64,000 nt of DNA, taken from Xylanibacter ruminicola. GTDB lineage: Bacteria; Bacteroidota; Bacteroidia; Bacteroidales; Bacteroidaceae. A program made the position numbers and the translations under genes. The DNA lies in assembly GCF_900142525.1 (NCBI RefSeq), contig NZ_FRBD01000019.1, positions 51,910 to 115,909 of the forward strand, given 5' to 3'. Every line of letters begins with the position of its first letter. The stretch's first letter is position 1. This document shows positions 43,393-51,833 of the stretch, piece after piece. The notes beneath the pieces are model-generated. The model saw only the letters and a program-made list of their open reading frames with translations. It had not been told where the DNA came from and did not search any database.

Positions 43393-44670
43393 ATGAAGAA
43401 ATTGTTTTTAGTTTTGACAATGTTGCCGATGCTGGCTCAGGGACAGACATTGGACGATTGTCAGCAGGCTGCAGAGAAGAATTACCCGTTGATACAGCAG
43501 TATGGTCTCATCGAGAAGACCACCCAGCTGACGGTTGCCAACATTCAGAAGGGGTGGCTACCGCAAGTGTCGGCTCAGGCACAGGCCACGTATCAGAGTG
43601 ATGTGACGGCGTGGCCCAGTGAGATGAAAGTGATGATGAGCGGTATGGGCATCGACATGAGAGGACTGACGAAGGATCAGTACCGAGTGGGTATCGATGT
43701 GCAGCAGACTATCTACGACGGTGGTGTCATAGGTAGCCAGAAGCGTATAGCCCGTGAACAGGGCAAGGTGCAGGCGGCACAGAACGAAGTCAATATTTAT
43801 AATGTCCGCAAGCGTGTGAATGAGATGTATTTCGGGCTGTTGCTGATTGACGAACAAATCAAGTTGAACACTGACCTGCAGACATTGTTGGCAGGCAACG
43901 AACGCAAACTGGAGTCGATGACCAAGCGCGGAACAGCAGCCGAAAGCGACCTGCAGAGTGTGAAGGCAGAGAGACTGAATGCGGTGCAGAAGGGCACTGA
44001 GCTGGTATCGCAGAAACAGATGCTACAACGCATGCTGAGCACTTTTTGTGGTATCGAGATCAACAACATACAGAAGCCACATGTGAAGTCTGATGGCAGA
44101 AATCTGGCGACAGGAAACCTGAGACCAGAACTGAAGGTGCTGGATGCACAGATCAGTGTGCTGAATGCTCAGGAGAAGGCGCTCAACGCAGCACTGATGC
44201 CGAAGGTGAGTGTGTTTGCACAGGGCTTCTATGGTTATCCGGGGCTGAATATGTTCGAAGACATGATGCGCCACAAATGGAGCCTGAATGGCCTCGTCGG
44301 TGCAAGGGTGACATGGACTATCGGTGCCCTCTATACCCGCAAGAACGACAAGGCAAAACTGCAGTTGCAGCGTGATATGACGGAGAGCAGTCGGGAGGTG
44401 TTCCTCTTCAATAATAACTTGGAACAGATTCAGCAGAACGAGAATATAGAGCGCTACCAGAAACTGATGGCCCACGACGGGGAGATTATCTCGCTGCGAC
44501 AGGCTGTGAGAAAGGCGGCAGAATCGAAGCTGGCACATGGCATCATCGACGTGAACGACTTAGTGCGCGAGATTAATCAGGAGAATGCGGCTTGTGTGCA
44601 ACAGTCGGTACACGAGATTGAGATGCTGAAAGAGATATACGATAACAAATACACCATTGGTGAAAAGTAA
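43393..44670 (+). CDS. TolC-family outer membrane efflux protein
   Basis: Sec signal (MKKLFLVLTMLPMLAQGQ) followed by long alpha-helical repeats typical of TolC/OEP: LDDCQQAAEKNYPLIQQYGL, QVSAQAQATYQSD, and a second repeat with LKVLDAQISVLNAQEKALNA. Forms the outer-membrane duct of a tripartite pump together with the next four genes. 425 residues is usual. Confidence 0.9.
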   Translation: MKKLFLVLTMLPMLAQGQTLDDCQQAAEKNYPLIQQYGLIEKTTQLTVANIQKGWLPQVSAQAQATYQSDVTAWPSEMKVMMSGMGIDMRGLTKDQYRVGIDVQQTIYDGGVIGSQKRIAREQGKVQAAQNEVNIYNVRKRVNEMYFGLLLIDEQIKLNTDLQTLLAGNERKLESMTKRGTAAESDLQSVKAERLNAVQKGTELVSQKQMLQRMLSTFCGIEINNIQKPHVKSDGRNLATGNLRPELKVLDAQISVLNAQEKALNAALMPKVSVFAQGFYGYPGLNMFEDMMRHKWSLNGLVGARVTWTIGALYTRKNDKAKLQLQRDMTESSREVFLFNNNLEQIQQNENIERYQKLMAHDGEIISLRQAVRKAAESKLAHGIIDVNDLVREINQENAACVQQSVHEIEMLKEIYDNKYTIGEK

Positions 44671-44681
44671 GAAAGTAAAAA

Positions 44682-45623
44682 ATGATAAATATGGAAAAGA
44701 ACGAATGTTTAAAGAATTTGGGGTCGGTGATAGGTGCTTTACCTTTTCACCTTTTCACCCTTTTACCTTTTCTTGCTGCCTGCGGAGGAAGCGAGAAGGA
44801 GTATGATGCAACAGGTACGTTCGAGGCTACTGAGACGACCGTGTTCGCAGAACAGAGTGGGGCATTGCTGTCGTTCGATGTGAACGAAGGTGACATGATT
44901 GAGGCAGCTCGTCAGGTAGGGCTTATTGACACTACACAGACGTGGCTGAAGATTCAGCAGATGGATGCTACGAAAGCGGTTTATCAGAGTCAGAAGCCCG
45001 ATATGGAACGCCAGATAGCAGCTACGCGTCAGCAGTTGGCTAAGGCTCAGCAAGACGAGCAGCGCTACCGTGAGTTGGTGGCCGATGGGGCAGCTCCCTC
45101 GAAGATGCTCGACGATGTCACGAGTCAGGTGAAGGTGCTGCAGAAACAACTGGATGCGCAGATATCATCGCTGAACACCAGCACGCAAGCCCTCGACAAG
45201 CAGACGGCTGCTGCCGATGTGCAGAAGGCACAGTTGCAGGATATGTTACGAAAGTGTCACATCATGACTCCCACAAAGGGTACTGTACTCGAGAAATATG
45301 TGGAGCGAGGTGAGTTTGTGAGTGTGGGTAAACCGTTGTTTAAGATAGCCGATACTGAGTCAATGCACCTGCGTGCCTACGTCACTTCTGCCCAGTTGCA
45401 GAACATCAAGATTGGTCAACAGGTAAAGGTGTTTGCCGACTATGGTGACGGTCAGCGCAAAGCGTACGCTGGCACCATCAGTTGGATATCGTCTCGTTCG
45501 GAGTTTACACCCAAGACTATCCTCACTGACGATGAGCGTGCCGACCTGGTGTATGCTGTCAAGGTGGCTATTAAAAACGACGGTTTCGTGAAGATTGGTA
45601 TGTATGGCGAACTGAAGCTATGA
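44682..45623 (+). CDS. HlyD-family membrane fusion protein (lipoprotein)
   Basis: Periplasmic adaptor of the efflux system. After the leader comes a lipobox (FLAACGGS), then a biotinyl-lipoyl half (ATETTVFAEQSGALLSFDVN), a long coiled coil (QIAATRQQLAKAQQDEQRYR) and the second barrel part (GTVLEKYVERGEFVSVGKPL). The leader contains PFHLFTLLPF, encoded by a tandem repeat. Start 11 bases after the TolC gene; its stop overlaps the ATPase start by four bases. Confidence 0.9.
   Translation: MINMEKNECLKNLGSVIGALPFHLFTLLPFLAACGGSEKEYDATGTFEATETTVFAEQSGALLSFDVNEGDMIEAARQVGLIDTTQTWLKIQQMDATKAVYQSQKPDMERQIAATRQQLAKAQQDEQRYRELVADGAAPSKMLDDVTSQVKVLQKQLDAQISSLNTSTQALDKQTAAADVQKAQLQDMLRKCHIMTPTKGTVLEKYVERGEFVSVGKPLFKIADTESMHLRAYVTSAQLQNIKIGQQVKVFADYGDGQRKAYAGTISWISSRSEFTPKTILTDDERADLVYAVKVAIKNDGFVKIGMYGELKL
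44738..44773. repeat. Tandem CCTTTTCAC/TTTTACC repeat inside the HlyD signal peptide
   Basis: About four units of a 9-10 base word (ACCTTTTC, CCTTTTCAC, CCCTTTTAC) encode the PFHLFTLLPF part of the leader. Such units also form intergenic repeats in related genomes as far as I recall. Here they supply the hydrophobic core of the signal peptide. Confidence 0.65.
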
Positions 45624-47080
45624 ACGCAATAGAGGTAAAGAACATCAGTAAATCGTACGGCAAGGTGCTGGCGCTCAGCGATGTGTCGTTTTCTGTCGGC
45701 CAGGGTGAGGTCTTCGGACTGATAGGCCCCGATGGAGCCGGCAAGACGTCGATGTTTCGCATCCTCTGTTCGCTGTTGCTGCCTGATGCTGGTACGGCGG
45801 CGGTAGATGGCCACGATGTGGTGAAGCAGATGCGTGAGGTACGTAGTCGGGTAGGGTATATGCCAGGCAAGTTCTCGCTCTATCAGGATCTCACTATCGA
45901 GGAGAACTTGAACTTCTTTGCCACGCTTTTCGGCACCACTGTTGACGAAGGCTACGACTCCATCAAAGCCATCTACTCGCAGATAGAACGCTTCAAAGAC
46001 CGTAAGGCAGGGGCTCTCTCGGGAGGTATGAAGCAGAAGCTGGCGCTCTCGTGTGCATTGGTACACCAGCCGAGTGTACTCTTCCTCGACGAGCCCACCA
46101 CGGGTGTCGATCCTGTGAGCCGCAAGGAGTTATGGGAGATGCTGCTCTTGTTGAAGGAACGGGGAATAAGTATCTTGGCTTCAACGCCTTATCTTGATGA
46201 AGTGCGCTGCTGTGAGCGTGTCGCTTTTCTGGATCAGGGTAAGGTGCGCGGCATTGGTACTCCCGATGATATTCTCACCCAGTTTGCCAGTATCTTCAAT
46301 CCGTCAGGCATTGAACACGAGAAGATTGCAGAAGTGAAAGAAGATAACGTCATCGAAGTAGAACATCTGGTTAAAGCCTTTGGCGATTTCCATGCCGTCG
46401 ACGATATTTCATTCAGTGTAAAGAGGGGTGAGATATTCGGATTCCTGGGTGCCAACGGTGCCGGCAAGACGACGGCTATGCACATGCTGACAGGCCTGAA
46501 CCAGCCCACCAGCGGAACGGGTAGGGTGGTAGGCTTTGACATCCGCACGGAATATGAGCAGATAAAGAAGCATATCGGTTATATGTCGCAGCGGTTCTCG
46601 CTCTACGAAGACTTGACTGTTGCCGAGAATATTCGTCTCTTTGCTGGTATCTACGGCATGAAACCCGACGAGGTGAAGCGTAAGATGGACGAGGTGCTGC
46701 GGCAGTTGAAGTTTGAAGACCATCGTGATGACTTGGTGGGTTCGTTGCCCTTAGGTTGGAAGCAGAAGTTGGCCTTCTCAGTCTCGATATTCCACGACCC
46801 AGGTGTGGTGTTCCTCGACGAACCCACGGGTGGTGTTGATCCCGCTACGCGCCGCCAGTTCTGGGAGCTCATCTACGACGCAGCCCATCGTGGCATCACG
46901 GTCTTTGTGACCACCCATTATATGGACGAGGCGGAGTATTGTGACCGCATCTCAATCATGGTGGACGGCAAGATCAGTGCACTGGGTACACCAGACGAAC
47001 TGAAACAACGTTTCCACCAACCCGATATGGATCACGTGTTTACCTATCTGGCCCGCCAGGCCACTCGTTCAAGCGATTAA
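45620..47080 (+). CDS. ABC transporter with two fused ATP-binding domains
   Basis: Two complete nucleotide-binding domains in one 486-residue chain. Domain 1: Walker A GPDGAGKT, signature LSGGMKQK, Walker B VLFLDEPTTGVD. Domain 2: GANGAGKT, an unusual signature (LPLGWKQK in place of LSGG), Walker B VVFLDEPTGGVD. The arrangement resembles YhiH/RbbA-like drug exporters without the permease part. Energises the two following permeases. Confidence 0.94.
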   Translation: MNAIEVKNISKSYGKVLALSDVSFSVGQGEVFGLIGPDGAGKTSMFRILCSLLLPDAGTAAVDGHDVVKQMREVRSRVGYMPGKFSLYQDLTIEENLNFFATLFGTTVDEGYDSIKAIYSQIERFKDRKAGALSGGMKQKLALSCALVHQPSVLFLDEPTTGVDPVSRKELWEMLLLLKERGISILASTPYLDEVRCCERVAFLDQGKVRGIGTPDDILTQFASIFNPSGIEHEKIAEVKEDNVIEVEHLVKAFGDFHAVDDISFSVKRGEIFGFLGANGAGKTTAMHMLTGLNQPTSGTGRVVGFDIRTEYEQIKKHIGYMSQRFSLYEDLTVAENIRLFAGIYGMKPDEVKRKMDEVLRQLKFEDHRDDLVGSLPLGWKQKLAFSVSIFHDPGVVFLDEPTGGVDPATRRQFWELIYDAAHRGITVFVTTHYMDEAEYCDRISIMVDGKISALGTPDELKQRFHQPDMDHVFTYLARQATRSSD

Positions 47081-47084
47081 GTGT

Positions 47085-48167
47085 ATGAAACAGTTTATAG
47101 CATTTGTAATCAAGGAAACCAAGCATATTCTGCGCGACAAGCGTACGATGCTGATACTCTTCGGCATGCCTGTGGTGATGATGCTGCTTTTCGGCTTTGC
47201 CATCACCACTGATGTGAAGAATGTGCGCACGGTGGTAGTCACGTCAGAGATGTCGCCCCGTACGCAGCAGGCCGTAGAACGACTGGCACAATCGGAATAT
47301 TTTGTCATCACGCAGACAGTGAACACCCCACGGGAAGCCGAACAACTCATCCGCAGTCAGAAGGCCGATATGGCGCTGGTGTTTGTACAGAATCGTGGCA
47401 TGCAGATCATGGTTGATGGTAGCGATCCTAATATGGCACAGCAATGGACTACCTATGCTCTGCAAACCATAGCGGCAGACCACTCGGCACCTGCGACGCT
47501 TCACGCTGCGAAGAATGATTCACCTATCACTATTCACACTTCACTTCTCTACAACCCTCAGATGAAGTCGGCTTATAATTTCGTGCCTGCCATCATGGGT
47601 ATGTTGTTGATGCTCATCTGTGCCATGATGACCTCGATTTCGATTGTCCGTGAGAAAGAGAAAGGTACGATGGAGGTGCTGTTGGTATCACCCGTGCGCC
47701 CCTTGATGGTGATCATCGCTAAGGCAGTGCCTTATCTGATACTGGCCTTTGGCATCCTCATCACCATCTTGTTGATGGCACGTTTCGTGTTGGGAGTACC
47801 GCTGGCTGGTTCGCTGTTCTGGATTCTGGCTGTGAGTACCCTCTATATTCTGCTGGCGCTCTCGCTGGGACTGCTTATTTCCAACGTGGCACAGACGCAA
47901 CTTGTGGCTCTGCTACTGTCAGCTATGGTGCTGTTGATGCCTGTGGTGATGCTGTCGGGCATGCTGTTTCCTGTTGAATCGATGCCAACTTTCCTGCAAT
48001 GGATATCGGCTATCGTGCCGCCACGCTATTATATCGAGACTATGCGCAAGTTGATGATTATGGGCGTGGGCATTGGCGAAGTGGCTCACGAGGTAGCTGT
48101 GCTGGCAGTTATGACGGTGGTGCTGCTCGCCATTGCGCTGAAGAAGTTTAATGTAAGATTGGAGTAA
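47085..48167 (+). CDS. ABC-2 type permease (YhhJ/YbhS-like)
   Basis: Six predicted membrane helices with the large loop after helix 1: MLILFGMPVVMMLLFGFAIT, then a soluble segment to about residue 160, then FVPAIMGMLLMLICAMMTSI, REKEKGTMEVLLVSPV (the conserved coupling motif) and further helices. Length 360. It lies five bases after the ATPase gene. Confidence 0.92.
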   Translation: MKQFIAFVIKETKHILRDKRTMLILFGMPVVMMLLFGFAITTDVKNVRTVVVTSEMSPRTQQAVERLAQSEYFVITQTVNTPREAEQLIRSQKADMALVFVQNRGMQIMVDGSDPNMAQQWTTYALQTIAADHSAPATLHAAKNDSPITIHTSLLYNPQMKSAYNFVPAIMGMLLMLICAMMTSISIVREKEKGTMEVLLVSPVRPLMVIIAKAVPYLILAFGILITILLMARFVLGVPLAGSLFWILAVSTLYILLALSLGLLISNVAQTQLVALLLSAMVLLMPVVMLSGMLFPVESMPTFLQWISAIVPPRYYIETMRKLMIMGVGIGEVAHEVAVLAVMTVVLLAIALKKFNVRLE

Positions 48168-48172
48168 CTGAT

Positions 48173-49213
48173 ATGACACTGAAATATCTCATACAAAAGG
48201 AGTTCCTGCAGATCCGTCGTAATGCGTTTCTTCCCAAACTCATCATCATGTTCCCCATCGTGATCATGTGCGTGATGCCGTGGGTGATGCAGATGGAGGT
48301 GAAGAACATCGTGGTGGATGTGGTGGACATTGACCACACTGTGGAGTCTCAGCGATTGGTACAGCAGATTGCTGCCTCCAACTACTTTATCTTCGGTGGA
48401 CAGAAGGCTACATACGCTGAGGCAATAAAGGACATCGAGAAGGGTAGGGCCGACGTTATCCTCGAGATTCGAGATGGTAAGTATCTCATTGCTGCCAATG
48501 CCGTCAACGGCACCAAGGGCTCAATGGGCAGCGCCTATCTGAGTCAGATTCTTCGAGGATCTTCCTCTTCCCTCCTTCCTCCTTCCTCGACAACCACCCT
48601 CTACAACAAGGGCCAGAACTACAAACTCTTCATGATTCCGGCCCTCTTTGCCATTGTGATGATGCTGATGACGGGCTTCCTGCCCACACTTAATATCGTT
48701 GGTGAGAAGGAGGCTGGTACCATCGAACAGATCAATGTCACACCCGTCTCCAAGTGGTCGTTCATCCTTGCCAAACTCATTCCTTACTGGCTCATCGCGC
48801 TGTTTGTCATCACCGTGTGCTTGCTGCTGGCGTGGCTCGTCTATGGCATCACGCCTGCTGGTCCCGTGTGGCTCATCTACGTGCTTGCCATGTTGCTGGC
48901 GCTGTTCTTCTCGTCGTTTGGACTTATCGTGTCCAACTACTCCGACACCATGCAGCAGGCCATGTTCGTGATGTGGTTCTTTGTGGTAAGTATTATGCTA
49001 CTCTCAGGACTTTTCACCCCCACGCGCTCCATGCCCCAGTGGGCCTATCTGACCACCTACATCAACCCCATGCACTATTTCATCGATGCCATCCGCACCG
49101 TCTTTATCCGTGGAGGTGGACTGCACGAAACAGCCCACCAGGTCTTAGCCCTTGCGGGCATCGGCACACTGATGGGCTGTTGGACTGTGCAGAGCTATAA
49201 GAAGAATAGTTGA
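48173..49213 (+). CDS. ABC-2 type permease (second subunit)
   Basis: Paralogous to the upstream permease: helix 1 LIIMFPIVIMCVMPWVMQME, soluble part, EKEAGTIEQINVTPVSKWSF coupling motif and five further helices. A low-complexity serine/proline stretch (RGSSSSLLPPSSTTTLYN) is encoded by a TCTTCC/CTCCTTCC run at about 48558-48592 and looks like an insertion. Last gene of the efflux operon. The 63 bases to the next gene show no terminator I can support. Confidence 0.92.
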   Translation: MTLKYLIQKEFLQIRRNAFLPKLIIMFPIVIMCVMPWVMQMEVKNIVVDVVDIDHTVESQRLVQQIAASNYFIFGGQKATYAEAIKDIEKGRADVILEIRDGKYLIAANAVNGTKGSMGSAYLSQILRGSSSSLLPPSSTTTLYNKGQNYKLFMIPALFAIVMMLMTGFLPTLNIVGEKEAGTIEQINVTPVSKWSFILAKLIPYWLIALFVITVCLLLAWLVYGITPAGPVWLIYVLAMLLALFFSSFGLIVSNYSDTMQQAMFVMWFFVVSIMLLSGLFTPTRSMPQWAYLTTYINPMHYFIDAIRTVFIRGGGLHETAHQVLALAGIGTLMGCWTVQSYKKNS

Positions 49214-49276
49214 TCTAAGGCCAGGCAGATGCGCGACACACGCAGGTCTGAGTTACCAAGTTTTACGTAGTCCATA

Positions 49277-49675
49277 TTATCTCTGCTTTTTGAATATCAG
49301 TTTCATCGTCTCTGGATCGAGTGGTTTCATCGTGGGTAGCTTCAGGTCTTTCACCATGTGGAGCGTGCCCTGCTTGTATTTTTGGAAGTGGTCGGTCTTC
49401 AAGTGCTGCTGATAGGCTTTCTCGGAGGCATAGATTTCGAGGATGCGAATCTTTGTGGAGTCCTCGGCACTCTGCATCGGGTAGAGGCAGATAACACCCG
49501 GCTCTTGTTCCACACTCAGACGGTCCACCTCGTTGGCAAATTCGAGATACTCCTTGAGGTGCTGTGGATAAACCTCGATTTCTGCTAGGCGGACTATCAT
49601 CGTCTCATTTTCTTGTGCTACTGCCGTGATGGAGAACACAAGGGCGAACAGAATTACAATTCTTCTCATATCCAT
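49277..49675 (-). CDS. Secreted ABM-fold protein (putative quinol monooxygenase-like)
   Basis: Signal peptide MDMRRIVILFALVFSITAVA followed by an antibiotic-biosynthesis-monooxygenase domain nearly identical in style to the C-terminal third of the amidohydrolase fusion at 36652 (VICLYPMQSAEDS, ILEIYASEKAYQQHLKT, LKLPTMKPLDPETM). The function of such proteins is often unclear because the fold is also used by non-enzymatic stress proteins. Downstream of an aldo/keto reductase gene with a gap of 23 bases. Confidence 0.88.
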   Translation of the reverse strand: MDMRRIVILFALVFSITAVAQENETMIVRLAEIEVYPQHLKEYLEFANEVDRLSVEQEPGVICLYPMQSAEDSTKIRILEIYASEKAYQQHLKTDHFQKYKQGTLHMVKDLKLPTMKPLDPETMKLIFKKQR

Positions 49676-49698
49676 TTGTCGATAACAACCATAATTGA

Positions 49699-50634
49699 TT
49701 ATTCCATTGAGTGTTCCCAACCTCCGCGAGTATCAATACCTGTAGCATCTGCGAGAGCTTCGAGGCGTGCAACTTCCTCTGAGGTCAACTGAATCTTAGC
49801 GGCCTCGGCAGCCTCGATGACGTGACGCTCTTTGGTGGCTCCGATAATGGGCTGTGTTCCCTTGGCGATAGCCCAGGCGATGCCGATCTGCGAGCACGAT
49901 GCACCATATTTCTGTCCGATGGCGGTCATCTCGTTGGTCAGCGCCTCCAGCTGCGACAATACGGGGTTGTACTTCTTACCGCGATCGCTCTCTGCAGGCA
50001 GCGGATTCTTCTTATTATATTTACCTGAGAGTGCACCCTGTTCCAGTACCATGTAGGCCCAGAACTCAATGCCGTTCTCCTTGCAATAGTCCAGCACGCC
50101 ACCTTTCTCACTCGAACGGTAGAGCAGTGAGAAGTGGTTCTGCACGGCACTCACCTTAAAACCTGCCTCGCCCAGAATCTCGTTGGCACGACGTATCTCA
50201 GCGATGTTATGGTTCGACACGCCTACGCGCTTCACCTTGCCTGACTGCAGCAGGGGAATCAGTCCTGGTGTCCAACGCTCCACGTCCATCGGGTTGTGAA
50301 TCCAATACATGTCGATATAGTCGATGCCCATGCGATCAATTGAAGCGAGAGCCATTTTCTCAACGCTATTTTCATAAACCTCTGCCAGCTGCGGGGTAAA
50401 CTTAGTTGAAACCTCCACATCCTCGCGCTTCTCGCCAGCCACAAACGAGCCAAGAATCTTCTCCGACTCGCCCATGCCATACACGGTAGCCGTGTCCCAG
50501 AGATTTAGTCCGTTCTTCATAGCCGCGTCGAATACGGGCTTCAAGTTCTCTACGTCGGTCTTGCTGCCGAATACTGCGTCTCCTCCAAATGCTCCTGCGC
50601 CCCAGGCCCAGGTTCCTAATGCGATCTTTGCCAT
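49699..50634 (-). CDS. Aldo/keto reductase (YajO/PLR-like group)
   Basis: Barrel reductase with catalytic Asp47 and Tyr52 in WDTATVYGMGESEK, Lys78 in STKF and His113 in YWIHNP, and the NADP-binding IIGATKERHV near the end. 311 residues. Expressed from a divergent promoter shared with the AraC gene at 50797. Confidence 0.94.
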   Translation of the reverse strand: MAKIALGTWAWGAGAFGGDAVFGSKTDVENLKPVFDAAMKNGLNLWDTATVYGMGESEKILGSFVAGEKREDVEVSTKFTPQLAEVYENSVEKMALASIDRMGIDYIDMYWIHNPMDVERWTPGLIPLLQSGKVKRVGVSNHNIAEIRRANEILGEAGFKVSAVQNHFSLLYRSSEKGGVLDYCKENGIEFWAYMVLEQGALSGKYNKKNPLPAESDRGKKYNPVLSQLEALTNEMTAIGQKYGASCSQIGIAWAIAKGTQPIIGATKERHVIEAAEAAKIQLTSEEVARLEALADATGIDTRGGWEHSME

Positions 50635-50675
50635 AATTTTCTAATTGTTTTGATTTGCGACCTGTTTACAGGGCG

Positions 50676-50683
50676 CAAAGGTA
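50676..50683 (-). promoter_or_regulatory. -7 element (TACCTTTG) of the aldo/keto reductase gene
   Basis: The minus strand has TACCTTTGCGCCC, 42 bases before the ATG at 50634. Upstream of it lie AraC-like direct repeats (50707-50757). Confidence 0.65.
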
Positions 50684-50706
50684 CGGCGATTTTGCCGACA
50701 ACCGCC

Positions 50707-50757
50707 TAACCAATTTACGGATGATTTTACCAAATTTACGGATTCTACCAATTTTAC
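50707..50757. promoter_or_regulatory. Direct repeats TA(A/C)CAATTTACGGAT, likely AraC operator
   Basis: Copies start at 50707 (TAACCAATTTACGGAT), 50728 (TACCAAATTTACGGAT) and, shortened, 50746 (TACCAATTTTAC). The first two are 21 bases apart, i.e. two helical turns, the usual spacing of AraC-family half-sites. They sit between the divergent promoters of the aldo/keto reductase and the AraC gene. Confidence 0.7.
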
Positions 50758-50780
50758 ATCTTTGTCTCGCAAAAAATGTG

Positions 50781-50788
50781 TACCTTTG
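50781..50788 (+). promoter_or_regulatory. -7 element (TACCTTTG) of the AraC gene at 50797, very short leader
   Basis: TACCTTTG ends nine bases before the ATG, the same distance as in the paralog at 41432. It also excludes the upstream in-frame start at 50776. Confidence 0.65.
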
Positions 50789-50796
50789 TACCCGAA

Positions 50797-51690
50797 ATGA
50801 AGCAAAGTTTGAATGTTGAATCAGTTAACGACTATGCCCGCTACGTCGGAGCAGAGGAGTTGCATCCGCTCGTCTCGATTATACATTACGACGAGCTGGA
50901 GCACTGTCGCCATTCGCTGAACAACTATCAGGTGTACGGTGTGTTCTTGTTGCAGGAAAGCCCTTACACCATTACATACGGGCAGGGTCACTATAGCCAC
51001 AGTTCTGGTTCGTTGCTCTGCGTGGCTCCAGGGCAGACGGGAGGTGTGAGCGACAATGGTGAGATTATACATATTAAAGGATGGGTACTACTGTTCTCGC
51101 CTGAACTGCTTCACGGCACAGACCTCGGACGACGCATAGATAACTATCATTTCTTCTCCTACTATGAAAGCGAGTCGTTGCATCCTACGCCAGAAGAACA
51201 AAGAACGATAGAAGTTTGCTTCAAGATGATTCGCAATGAACTGCGTTCTAAACCAGACAACGAGCATCTGCGCCGCATCATCATCGCCTACCTCGAACTG
51301 ATACTGGAGTATTGCGCTGGATTCTATGAGCGTCAATTCAAGACTGAGATTACAGCCGACAACGACCTTCTGAAACGCTTCGATGATTTACTGAAACACT
51401 ATTACAGCGAAGGACGGCAGCGCAAGCTCGGCCTGCCCACCGTCCGCTATTGTGCTCAGGAGTTGTTCCTTTCGCCTAACTACTTCGGCGACCTTATCCG
51501 TCAGGCTACAGGCGAGACAGCCACAGCCATCATCCGCAACTTCGTGATGCAACGAGCCACCGCCTATCTGCACGACGGGAAAACCATCTCAGAAACTTCT
51601 GAAATCCTCGGCTTTGAATATCCGCAACATTTTACTCGTGTATTCAAAAAACACTTTGGTCTCACTCCCAGCGAGTTTCTACGAAAATGA
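50797..51690 (+). CDS. AraC family transcriptional regulator
   Basis: Close relative of the regulator at 41432 (both have SIIHYDEL, HSLNNY, ELLHGT and end GLTPSEFL). HTH motifs: CAQELFLSPNYFGDLIRQAT and ISETSEILGFEYPQHFTRVF. Start MKQSLNVESVNDYARYVG at 50797. Divergent from the aldo/keto reductase gene with AraC-like direct repeats between. Followed by a ppdK-tail copy and terminator. Confidence 0.94.
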   Translation: MKQSLNVESVNDYARYVGAEELHPLVSIIHYDELEHCRHSLNNYQVYGVFLLQESPYTITYGQGHYSHSSGSLLCVAPGQTGGVSDNGEIIHIKGWVLLFSPELLHGTDLGRRIDNYHFFSYYESESLHPTPEEQRTIEVCFKMIRNELRSKPDNEHLRRIIIAYLELILEYCAGFYERQFKTEITADNDLLKRFDDLLKHYYSEGRQRKLGLPTVRYCAQELFLSPNYFGDLIRQATGETATAIIRNFVMQRATAYLHDGKTISETSEILGFEYPQHFTRVFKKHFGLTPSEFLRK

Positions 51691-51705
51691 GAAACGAAGT
51701 ATCCG

Positions 51706-51735
51706 TTAGCTGCCGCGCAGGCTGCTGTTGAATAG
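51706..51735 (+). repeat. ppdK 3'-tail, copy C
   Basis: Ten codons encode LAAAQAAVE then TAG, using TTA GCT GCC GCG CAG GCT GCT; relative to ppdK all substitutions are synonymous except the final Glu-to-stop change. It is not joined to any gene. With copies A (1372) and B (3728) it forms three direct repeats. Confidence 0.7.
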
Positions 51736-51761
51736 TAAAAATACGCTCTTATATAAAAAAG

Positions 51762-51794
51762 TCCGCAAATCTTGATTGGTTTGCGGATTTTTTT
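51762..51794 (+). terminator. Terminator before the uxs-like gene
   Basis: TCCGCAAA pairs with TTTGCGGA around a ten-base loop, followed by seven T residues. It is placed behind ppdK-tail copy C as the terminators are behind copies A and B. Confidence 0.9.
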
Positions 51795-51795
51795 A

Positions 51796-51803
51796 TATCT
51801 TTG
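51796..51803 (+). promoter_or_regulatory. -7 element (TATCTTTG) of the uxs-like gene
   Basis: TATCTTTG directly follows the T run of the terminator, 30 bases before the ATG at 51834; a TTG at 51772 is 21 bases upstream of it. Confidence 0.65.
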
Positions 51804-51833
51804 CAGAGAATAGTACTAATATAGCTTATTACA

